Of a stretch of DNA of 64,000 bases, positions 57,001 through 64,000 are shown piece after piece (position 1 is the first letter of the stretch; the number at the start of each line of letters is the position of its first letter). Where the stretch lies: NCBI GenBank assembly GCA_907164885.2, contig OU015497.1, positions 71,394,398 through 71,458,397 on the forward strand. The letters run 5' to 3'. The notes under the pieces are model-generated. The model had not been told where the DNA came from and made no database searches. It saw only the letters and a program-made list of their open reading frames with translations. This stretch comes from Dolomedes plantarius. Its lineage: Eukaryota > Arthropoda > Arachnida > Araneae > Dolomedidae. A program made the position numbers and the translations under genes.

Positions 57001-60000
57001 ACTGTTGAAGTTACACATTTCATCGTGAAACTAAATAATATTGTGGCCAAAATACAAGATGCTGATATAAACTGCTCTTATTTAATTGAATCCATGTTGC
57101 TTGCTGCATTCTCTGTTACTGAAAGAAACATAGCATTGGGACTCAATCCATCACAAATAATTGAGCTTTTAATGAAGCTCTGTCCATTATTGCCAAAGGT
57201 AAATCATAAGTATTTTTATTTTCAGAAATTATCTATTTTCCTTTTTTTATTTATCTCTGAATAATTTGTGTTTATGAATAGCTGACATAAAAATTATAAG
57301 AAATGTGTTTATTTTTAATTATTATAATAAGACCAGAAGTCATATTTAGAGGGAGCAAAGTATAGTCATTAATTTATTGTACATAATTAAACTAGTACAT
57401 ATTGTACATAATTTAATTAGTGTTGTGTCAGTTTAATGTAATAGATTTTAGTTGAATTCATTCATTAATGATCATTTTTAATAGATTTTATCATTTTTCT
57501 AAAACATCATTATTGAATACACATTGCAACTAATGAGTTATACGTTTTGTGAACTCTAGCATTTTTCTTAATGGTTCAGATAAAGCGAACAAAACCTTTG
57601 GTCCCTTGAAGTTCATTATAACGGGGTTCGGCTGTATATATGTGTGTATGGGTGGGTGTGTATATTAGAGCAATTGTGCTATTTAAAATTTTAGTAGACT
57701 GAATTAGTTGTGTACTTTTCTATTAAGTTCTATTCAGTAATACAGCAGAGCATTTTTTAAAACAAATCTTTGCTAAACTTATCAATCAATAAGAAAAAAA
57801 TCTGTGGGCATAGGAGGGCAAACTTTAAAAAACACCATGAAAACTAGTTATAACTGATATCATTCATTTGAATTTTTTCTGAAAGCATACCAATAATCTT
57901 CCAATTTTGGTATTATTTAGATTGTGATTACATTAAAATAAAAAGGCAATTTGGTATCGTATTTTATTTGAAAATAAAAGATTTTGGTAGAAACATGAGG
58001 GAAGAAATGTGATGTTTCCTTTGTTTAATAAAAATTGTATTGCAGTTTTTTGTCTTTATAAATTGGAAGTTCTGAAATTTTAATAAATTATGAAAGCAAG
58101 GAACTTTGGAAGTTTCATTTCTGTTTAATATTGGCTCACAAAGTTTTTAATATATAGAGTTTAAATAATTGATACTGTAACTGTGAATTTCTGCCCATTT
58201 TAAAAATAAATAGCTACATTAATGTTTTTAGTTTGAATTATACACTGCATGCATCCACGTGGATTATTTGTTTACAAATATAATTTTTATTTCTGTTATT
58301 CTGATTTTCTCTTCAATATAATCTAGATGGAGAAAACTTCCATACCTGTTAACACATGTTTAGTAATGATGTCCTACATGATGAAGTCAGCTTCAGGTGA
58401 AATTCTAAATAAAATTGTTTTACTGGGTAAGTTTTACCTCCTGATATTCGTATTTATAAATTATAAAGAACCTGTAGGGCAGGGGTTGGCAACACAGTGC
58501 CCGCGAAATAATTTCAAAGTGCCTGCCATTCATATATCGAAACATTTTAGATATTTGAACAACAAATGCTCGGGGTTGTAATGAATAATTTTAGTAAAAA
58601 AATTAAAAATCGTAAAACCGTAAAAATCAAAAACTGACCAGCCTGATCTCTCAACAGTGTCACTCTCCCTTCTCTTGCTTCTATGACAAGTACGATATAT
58701 GCATTTAAAGCTAAATTGGCGTTCTGGGAATTGCATAAGGAGAAAGATAATTTATCCCATTTCCCAAATTTAAAAATGAGGAAATAAAATTATTGCGATG
58801 GAAAACATTTCAGTTTGCGAACCATTTTGATTCCTTATTGGTAGAATTTAATAACACATTTGAAGAATTCTATGAAGAGGCATTCTTGATACTTTTTATT
58901 AATCCTTCCTCTCATGCAGAGGATGATGTGACTAATAAAATTGCAACATATTTTAATATTTCCAATGACTAGGACTTAGAATTGGAAATTATAAATATAA
59001 GAAATAATATTGAATTAAAGTCACATCATAACGAAGAAAAATTCTGGAATTTAGGGAATGAAAATAGCTTTCCATTGTTGAGAAAATGTGCTCTGAAATT
59101 GAACTCTCTTTATGCATTGACATATGCTTGTGAATCTTTGTTTTCCAATATGCAATAATTAAAATCAAAGTATCGATCAAGTCTCGTTGACACTCATTTG
59201 GACCAATACCTGAGAACTGGGAATTCAACTTATGTGCCACATTACAATGAGTTGGCCAAAGATTTGCGATGTCCAATATTGCATTAATTATCAATTTATG
59301 GTTGTTTCTTTTAAATTAAAATTTGAATTTATGTATTAAAAATTTATGTAGTATTAATATTATCATGTTAAAATATTAACCCCATGCCTAACCCCCTCCT
59401 CCTCCTCTTCATCCAGAAGTGCCCGCAAAACTCCTGCATTTCAAAAATATGCCCTCTAGTAAAAAAAGGTTGCAGACCCCTTCTGTAGGGGGTTAAAATC
59501 TTGGGCATCTGCCCCCCCCCCCCCCAACTTAATTTGAAATATATTAAAACGTTGATAGAAGTTCAGTTAAAATCGGAAAATGTAGAAAAGTTTCAAGAAA
59601 GTTGGTTTTTTCCCGCTTTTTCAAACTGTGAAACCGAAGATTCCGATTATGCCTTTAGCCTTAACATAGTTTTTAACAATGATATGATCCATAACAAAAA
59701 TTTGGTGCTATATTTTTTTTCTAATTTTATTTATATTATATTTATTTAAAATTTTATTATTTATTTATATTATATTACTTATTTATATTACATTATTTAT
59801 TTATATTATATTAGTTTATATTATATTTATTTCTCATTGTATAACTTTTGAATACTACTCAAACATCAATTCTATTGTTATTCAATTAAAAAAAATCATA
59901 TTTCATATTTTAAGAACCGTCTGGCTGTCAGTACGCTGAGAGGTGCCCTATCTGAATTCAATTCGTGCCCCCCCCCCCCCCCCAAAAAAAAAAAGTACGC

Positions 60001-63000
60001 TACGCCTATGGTTAAAATTATTGTTATAGTTTATTATTTCATTTGATCAGAGATTTAAATTTATTTGCTCTTATATTCTAGGTCTGGAATTACTAGACTT
60101 ACCTGATATCTCACCAACTGTAGCAGCAGTGTTAGCTTTATCTGTGATTCATCTCTTACCAGAGCCATCTCTCATGTCATTTAGTGATTCTATAAAAGTT
60201 TCGTTATCAAAACTTTTAGGAAAACTTGAACCTTTATATCTGAAAAATGAATCAACTGTATGTGATATTACTGACAATTCTGCTAAAGATGGTTGTTTAA
60301 GCTTTCAAGATTTAAGTAAAGAATTTGAAAGTGAAACTTTTAATCTTTTTGAAGCATTTACACAAATTACAGAAATTGCATTTACTTGTGTTAAGTTTTC
60401 AAAAATTTTAGATAAATGTAATGTTAATGTGAAATTAAAATGGCTGGAATCTGTTAGACAATATGCAAATTCAAGCAATAGGGAGAACTTTGATATGATT
60501 TACTCATTAGTTTCTGCATTAATTCTTATGACTCCTGAAGATGAAGTGTTTCTTAATTCAAGTTTAGAAACTCTTGAATGTGTGTTACTGAAAACACCTT
60601 ACTTGGTAAGTTTTTTTTATATACATACACATTCAAAAGTGTCAGTGTTGACTCAAAAATATTGAGATTCGTAATTTTGTTTACCTTTTTGAATTGGATG
60701 CTTATTTAAGATACTTTTAAAGGGCATACATCAGTTGGCATCACAAATCTTCAATCGCCATATTAAGCTGAGGAGTACTTTTCTTTAAGAATTTTTTTTA
60801 ATCACAGAACAGCAAATGAATAATTTAAAATTTTGATTTTTTCATATGGAGGTAGACATTTGACTAAAGAGTGCATAGTTTTTAAATTTTTTTTTCAGTA
60901 GTTAATTTTCTTATAAGGCATATTATTGATGTTTATTATTACAAGATTAAATAGTTTTTCATTAAAATTTAGAATCAAAATTTTAAAAAATTATAATTAT
61001 GATCATTGTATTTAATGGTCAGTTTTTCAAAAGCAGAAAAAACTGAATTTAAAAATGTGCATTTGTTTATCTATGATTAGAAAAGTACACAGAGAAAAAT
61101 TCTGCATGGCCTGACATAGGATTTGAAGATATATATAAGATCAATGGATATGCTGCTTTAAGATGCTGATGCAGATTTCAATATAATTTTTTTAACTTCA
61201 AGGATAATACATAATACAGTCTTTAAATGAATATTTGGGTTATAAATGTTGACAATATGTGGTAAGTGCCAAATGATTTCGAAAGGAATATTACATAATA
61301 TTTCTTATAGTGTTTGATAGATGAGTGTTATGTTCATTATTTGGAGAAGCATAAAGTCTTAAAGGCATCAAAGATATAAAATGATTAATTTTTCTCTCTT
61401 TTTTGATATCATACTTGCTCCTTAACCTTATAACTGTCAAGATATTTTGATGATTTTGGTACAGAGAATGTCAATTTTTTTATTGCAAAAATCAAATGTT
61501 TAGTACAAAATAATGTACATAAACTGCCATCTACTGAATAACGCAAAAATTCACCTCCCAAGATATGGTATAGAAAACTAGTGCTGCCATCTATTGAATA
61601 AAGTCCAAATGAACTTGTCCCGAGATAGATTCGGGTTTGACAATAAGATACAAGAAAAAAAAATCTACCTCGAGACTATCTCAGGCATGACATTTTGGAA
61701 TGTAAGTGCCACACCCGAGACTATCTTGGGCATGACAGTTAAAAGGTTAAATTTGTTTCTGAGGCAAGTATTTATTTGTATTTATGTCACTTGGAGTTGA
61801 TACAACCCAAAATGACAATTATGAAACAAAAATTACCATGTCATCTTCTAAGAACAAAGTATCAGTAAGCAAATTTTGATTCAATGTAAGATAGGTTTCA
61901 TTGTATATTACAGATAAGTATGCGCTCATTGGGATAATTCAAATAATAGGTAAAAAAAAATCAGTATTGCGGTGTGTTTATAATTTATTTTGTACTCTAA
62001 GTATCTTACTAATTTTCCTCTCTCTGAGTTGCTCTGCAGTGAACCTGTAAAGCACATTGCTCTTATTCTTTTCCACATTAAAATCCTCTTAATTTACCTT
62101 TTAAAATATAAATTAACATGCATTAGAAAGTTATGAAAATTTTCAATCCCTCATTTTCTTGTTTACTTTTGCAGTCAACAAGAGCATTTTCTCTGCTTTT
62201 GTACAAGATGAGTTGTGTCGAATGTCCTAAATCAAAACTTGTGATCCTGAACTTCTTGCCAAAATCTGCTGTTGATAAAGTATGTACATTTTTCAAGACT
62301 TTATTGTTAGCTAAAATTTTTTATTCTTGTGATACTGAAGAAATATTTTGGAAAAACTTCTGTAACAAAAAATATTTTATTTCAGTATGCTATTCCTCCA
62401 GTTCTTGGAATCTTGCAAATGATGGGCCATGAAACTGAGCTCAAAGCTCAAGCTATTTGTCTAATGCTTCAACTGTGGAAAAGACAAGACCGCTGTTTTC
62501 CTTATCTGGAGACGTTATTAACTGAATCTAATAAGCCTTGTACCTTTGACTCTGGAGTAAATGAAATTCTAATTGCACAAGCAGTAGCAATTCTTGAAAT
62601 TTGCCATACTAAGTATGAAATTTGTATGATTATATTTTTGTGTTTGCAGTGTAAAGAATGTCAAATCCAAAATCATAGTTTTGAGAAAAACGGGATTGAA
62701 AAAAAAAAACGGCTTTTGTAAAATCAGTTTTTTTTAATTTAACTTTCAATTATTTTTTAAAGTAAATTTTTTAAATTTTATTTTTCTTGAGTAAAGAGTG
62801 TTAAGTCCTTGATTGGGACATAAACCCCTTTAACACTCACATGTTTGTGTTTTGTTTCACATATCCCAAATTTTCCCTGATGAATAAAAATGTTTAGGAG
62901 TGGAATTGGACTTAGCTTTCTGTACCCTGCAATAGCCCTTGATTTTTCAAATATGCCTGGTTTGATAACCCATTTTAGCCCATTCTGGATTTAACACCCT

Positions 63001-64000
63001 TTGCATAGCAAACACAGATTTATATTCTATCTTTTATGCTATATCATTAATGCTTTGTCATCTTATGTACTATGTATATAACTTTTTTCTTTCAAGTATA
63101 TAATTGTTTAAATAATCAAAAAATTTGGAAAGTGTAGCTGATAATTTTATTTAACCTATGAGTTTCTCTAAATTTTTTTAGACCAGAGAAACATGGCCTA
63201 AAGTTTCTGGATACCTTATCATCTATTTTCAACAAATGTCATGATGAAGCCAGCTTACCAGTTGCATGTTTGGCTATTGATGGAATAATAGCACTCTGCA
63301 GGTCTGAGGTGAGTATTTTTTATTTTTTTCAAAATTTTACTGAAAACCATTACATTGATATTACAGATGAAATTCATTAAAACTTAATTCTTCAAATTAA
63401 AGTATGAAGATGCACAAATCAAATATTCTATGGACTGTAAGTTGGTTTATTACTTTATTTTTAAGACAGTGTTCAATTTCAATATGTCTGCTGTGGGAAG
63501 ATACGTGATTAATGCATAAAGTCACCATGAATTGTCTGCTGTAAGATGACACTTCACACACATTATCTATATATATCTTATAGTGTAGGGGTGCACTAAG
63601 AAAGATTTTTGAAAAATTCTTCTTAGATTTTTTCAAATAAAATTTTTAAGCTGTTTTTGTAACATTTTTTAAAGTTTACATTTAAAATAATGATCTGAGG
63701 GTTATAAAATTTATATCACGAGAAAGATCATAAAAATTCCTTTAAAATGAAATCTTTTTCAAATCTTTACCTCCATTTTCTGATTTCTGGTGAATTTTTA
63801 AAGATTAATTTTTAGAATTTAATTTATTAAATGCTGATCATGTTTCTTTTATTTTTGTGATACTTTAAATTAATTTTGTGTCACGTGCATAGCAGCGAAA
63901 TAAATTGACAAAAAAAAATTTAAATACAGTAAAAGATAAAATTTAACCACTAGACTAATTGAGATGGAAGTTTTTTAAGAATCTAATTCAAAATAGTATG
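47998..64000 (+). CDS. FOCAD: Focadhesin (FOCAD) orthologue, 5' part, 12 exons, continues past the window
   Basis: Large helical-repeat cytoplasmic protein. Vertebrate focadhesin was described at focal adhesions with vinculin and as a glioma-linked tumour suppressor. Later work ties it, and its plant relative RST1, to the SKI/cytosolic exosome RNA-decay machinery. Coding exons by my reading: 47998-48051, 49387-49458, 52372-52526, 52731-52823, 54497-54598, 55069-55234, 56983-57198, 58327-58426, 60082-60605, 62175-62279, 62386-62612 and 63182-63308. All have GT-AG borders, and the phases join without a break into 1941 nt (647 residues). By-eye alignment to vertebrate focadhesin is collinear from the start (MEDFKLRLKFDD) through HPLITALEDKDD and LQLWKRQDRCFPYLETLL to HTKPEKHGLKFLDTLSSIF and IIALCRSE. 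DUF3730 begins in the later exons; the rest of the roughly 1800-residue family length lies downstream. Confidence 0.93.
49387..49458 (+). CDS. FOCAD: Focadhesin exon 2 (residues 19-42)
   Basis: Acceptor TTTTTGTAG and donor CAG|GTATAT, phase 0 to 0. It encodes CLQKLLSVVKKKTNGKAIN..., which lines up with the second stretch of the vertebrate protein directly after exon 1. Confidence 0.85.
50100..50310 (+). repeat. tRNA-derived SINE in focadhesin intron 2
   Basis: GAATGCCTAGGGTGCTGG occurs twice in tandem (about 50128 and 50157), acting as an A-box-like segment. GGGTTCGAGTCCTAC is a good B box. The SINE body follows and the tail is CAACCAACCAACC. Confidence 0.7.
50470..50830 (+). repeat. tRNA-derived SINE, family B, copy 2
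   Basis: More complete copy of the element at 46920-47215. The head is GTAGCCCAGTTGGCAAAGGC with B box GGTTCAATACC. The shared body includes GTACACGAAAAATC and GGGGTCAAGTGTACCTGTC. Confidence 0.78.
52372..52526 (+). CDS. FOCAD: Focadhesin exon 3 (residues 43-94)
   Basis: Acceptor TTTTAACAG and donor AAG|GTAAAC, phase 0 in and 2 out. It encodes VPELSLILEACEDD... and ISLVTNNCMNIDYAISKLLG, matching the vertebrate LNLLWEKCCSD / YVLNGILNL region in order and character. Confidence 0.9.
52731..52823 (+). CDS. FOCAD: Focadhesin exon 4 (residues 94-125)
   Basis: Acceptor TTGATTTCAG and donor ACT|GTAAGT, phase 2 to 2. It encodes NYQSVIHGISSLLFQVFNLV..., one predicted amphipathic helix hairpin. Confidence 0.9.
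52824..54496. other. Focadhesin intron 4
   Basis: AT-rich, with a G-run at about 53803-53811 and a short hAT-like fragment at 54097-54189. No missed exon supported. Confidence 0.65.
54097..54189. mobile_element. Short hAT-like MITE (93 bp), tentative
   Basis: CAGTGGTGTGCTTCAGCC at the left and CAGTGGTGAGATGCAAC, inverted, at the right. The internal ACCAGTTCT...GGTACTGGTTCT is partly palindromic. No matching octamer flanks found. Confidence 0.45.
54497..54598 (+). CDS. FOCAD: Focadhesin exon 5 (residues 125-159)
   Basis: Acceptor TTTTTAATCAG and donor CAA|GTGAGT, phase 2 to 2. It encodes FPKHPLITALEDKDDSFPFI, which closely parallels the vertebrate HPHPLITVLEHRPDCWPVF block, one of the clearest matches in the N-terminal half. 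Confidence 0.93.
55069..55234 (+). CDS. FOCAD: Focadhesin exon 6 (residues 159-214)
   Basis: Acceptor CTTTTTCAG and donor CAG|GTAATG, phase 2 to 0. It encodes KAVQVMEPVICYILCNPLQK, then YLKVLLLEAFISCK, an alpha-helical hairpin that matches the family's IMAPFLWYLYCEPSQ / LLKVLL order. Confidence 0.92.
55861..56859. mobile_element. Solo LTR, family C (999 bp), in focadhesin intron 6
   Basis: Starts TGTAAAGAATTCGCC and ends GGATTCTTCACA. The first and last 10 bases are near-perfect inverses, with TG...CA ends, and ATAT(A) flanks both sides. GC content is higher than in the surrounding intron. A 141-bp internal tandem duplication is present at 56161-56442. Partial copies of the LTR start lie immediately upstream (about 55797-55830), probably from slippage or nested insertion. 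The orientation is not certain. Confidence 0.75.
56161..56442. repeat. 141-bp tandem duplication inside the LTR
   Basis: GAGCTAT(T/C)TCTAATA at 56161 and 56302. Both copies contain GGTAACTACAGCTTCAATAC and CAACCTTCTAGATGCAGG. The copies differ at several sites. Confidence 0.92.
56983..57198 (+). CDS. FOCAD: Focadhesin exon 7 (residues 215-286)
   Basis: Acceptor GTTTTTCAG and donor AAG|GTAAAT, phase 0 to 0 (216 nt). It encodes IGSVYQTVEVTHFIVKL... and MLLAAFSVTERNIALGLN, aligning with the vertebrate LIQTTEAVMFIEEV / LLCVSEVSLKI stretch. Confidence 0.93.
57405..57634. mobile_element. pogo-like MITE, copy 2, 5'-truncated (intron 7)
   Basis: Follows 12530-12763 closely (GTTGTGTCAGTTTAATGTAA ... 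GTCCCTTGAAGTTCATTATA) and ends CGGCTG before TA. The left TIR is absent, so it is a truncated relic. Confidence 0.85.
58327..58426 (+). CDS. FOCAD: Focadhesin exon 8 (residues 287-320)
   Basis: Acceptor TATAATCTAG and donor TGG|GTAAGT, phase 0 to 1. It encodes MEKTSIPVNTCLVMMSYMMK, then SGEILNKIVLL. The ATG at its first base is a coincidence of splicing, not a start. Confidence 0.85.
58480..59482 (+). mobile_element. hAT element with transposase C-terminus (1003 bp), intron 8
   Basis: Left end CAGGGGTTGGCAACAC and inverted right end CAGAAGGGGTCTGCAACC. The exact 8-bp duplication CTGTAGGG flanks it (58472-58479 and 59483-59490). GTGCCCGC words lie near both ends. Confidence 0.93.
58740..59290 (+). 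pseudogene. hAT transposase C-terminal fragment
   Basis: Reading + strand frames gives TFEEFYEEAFLILFINPSS, then (after a TAG at 58971-58973) KFWNLGNENSFPLLRKCALK, LNSLYALTYACESLFSNMQ and, after a TAA, LKSKYRSSLVDTHLDQYLR. This order (FW, P.LRK.AL, S.Y.CES.FS.M, K...R..L.D.HL) is the hAT dimerisation domain of the ZBED/SCAND3/GTF2IRD2-like group. The N-terminal half is gone. It is the complementary part to the truncated protein at 34980-36164, but the TIRs show it comes from a different element. Confidence 0.88.
59500..60010. mobile_element. hAT MITE (511 bp) next to the hAT element, intron 8
   Basis: The exact 8-bp duplication GTTAAAAT (59492-59499 and 60011-60018) flanks a unit whose inverted right end is CATAGGCGTAGCGTAC, similar to the CAGTGGCGTAGCG end of 37701-37879. 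The left end (CTTGGGCATCTGCCCC) is degenerate. Long C-runs sit inside both ends. Confidence 0.75.
60082..60605 (+). CDS. FOCAD: Focadhesin exon 9 (residues 320-494), the longest exon
   Basis: Acceptor TATATTCTAG and donor TTG|GTAAGT, phase 1 to 0 (524 nt). It encodes GLELLDLPDISPTVAAVLAL, SVIHLLPEPSLMSF, a poorly conserved acidic/Ser linker (NESTVCDITDNSAKDG), then two further helical pairs ending ETLECVLLKTPYL. The linker equals the variable part of the vertebrate protein before its LLLAHLLV segment. Confidence 0.9.
60606..62174. other. Focadhesin intron 9
   Basis: AT-rich, and contains the TTAA MITE at 61426-61746. No missed exon supported. Confidence 0.65.
61426..61746. mobile_element. 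piggyBac-like MITE (321 bp), intron 9
   Basis: CCTTATAACTGTC at the left and CCTTTTAACTGTCATGCCC, inverted, at the right. TTAA flanks both ends (61422-61425 and 61747-61750). Internally it repeats TGCCATCTA(C/T)TGAATAA and CGAGACTATCT(C/T)GGCATGACA. Confidence 0.85.
62175..62279 (+). CDS. FOCAD: Focadhesin exon 10 (residues 495-529)
   Basis: Acceptor CTTTTGCAG and donor AAA|GTATGT, phase 0 to 0. It encodes STRAFSLLLYKMSCVECPKS, LVILNFLPKSAVDK, matching vertebrate LIPVLMFKLGRPLEP / DILYTLPKLGVHK. Confidence 0.94.
62386..62612 (+). CDS. FOCAD: Focadhesin exon 11 (residues 530-605)
   Basis: Acceptor TTTATTTCAG and donor TAA|GTATGA, phase 0 to 2. It encodes AIPPVLGILQMMGHETELKA, LMLQLWKRQDRCFPYLETLL and AQAVAILEICHTK. 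The LW(K/E)(R/K)QDR..P.L core is the strongest family signature in the window and lies in DUF3730. Confidence 0.96.
63182..63308 (+). CDS. FOCAD: Focadhesin exon 12 (residues 605-647)
   Basis: Acceptor AATTTTTTTAG and donor GAG|GTGAGT, phase 2 to 0. It encodes KPEKHGLKFLDTLSSIFNKC, LPVACLAIDGIIALCRSE, matching vertebrate RPYQHGADMLAAISQVLNEC / AALVLQGLHALCQAE. The next exon is outside the window. Confidence 0.95.
63566..64000 (+). mobile_element. Helitron copy in focadhesin intron 12 (runs off the window)
   Basis: Starts TCTATATATATCTTATAG after an A and matches the Helitron at 34018 from its GTGTAGGGGTGCACTAAG segment onward, nearly collinear to the window end. It lacks the roughly 100-bp GACT-repeat segment present in the 34018 copy. 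Confidence 0.85.

Overview
The window is AT-rich eukaryotic DNA from an animal, most likely an arthropod and possibly a spider or another chelicerate. The evidence is spliced GT-AG coding exons, dense Tc1/mariner, hAT, pogo, piggyBac-like and Helitron debris, tRNA-derived SINEs, and solo LTRs whose promoter carries an arthropod-type TATA/initiator pair. The species is inferred, not proven. There are no bacterial genes, no CRISPR array and no operon-like layout.

Region 1-47.4 kb holds no single-copy gene that I can recognise. It is an archive of mobile elements. It contains a 127-bp satellite (1.3-2.7 kb), three Tc1-like elements with decayed transposases (5.7, 30.7 and 43.3 kb), and a 3.1-kb Helitron (34.0-37.2 kb) with a BED-finger hAT element nested inside it. 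Many non-autonomous hAT elements are delimited to the base by terminal inverted repeats (TIRs) and 8-bp target-site duplications (TSDs). There are also pogo/Tigger and TTAA-flanked elements, foldback elements (one holding a 76-bp minisatellite), a second two-monomer satellite (21.2-22.1 kb), two full solo LTRs plus a fragment of the same family, and several tRNA-derived SINEs.

From 47,998 to beyond 64,000 on the + strand lies the one host gene: the 5' part of a focadhesin (FOCAD) orthologue. I resolved 12 exons with consistent splice phases, giving a continuous 647-residue N-terminal reading frame. It aligns by eye with vertebrate focadhesin from the first residues into the DUF3730 region; the remaining exons lie past the window. 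The introns have absorbed SINEs, a solo LTR, a pogo MITE (short non-autonomous DNA element), two hAT elements, a TTAA MITE and a Helitron copy, but none interrupts an exon. A perfect-ended 187-bp MITE sits about 340 bp upstream of the start codon.

The most interesting signals are: (i) a perfect four-unit heat-shock element upstream of a TATA box and initiator, kept in two solo LTRs; (ii) a long-armed foldback element enclosing a 76-bp minisatellite; (iii) a foldback element enclosing three tandem copies of Helitron-end-like sequence; (iv) two satellites with alternating monomer types; (v) a Tc1 transposase that looks intact except for one TGA. I found no clear new defence or metabolic system.
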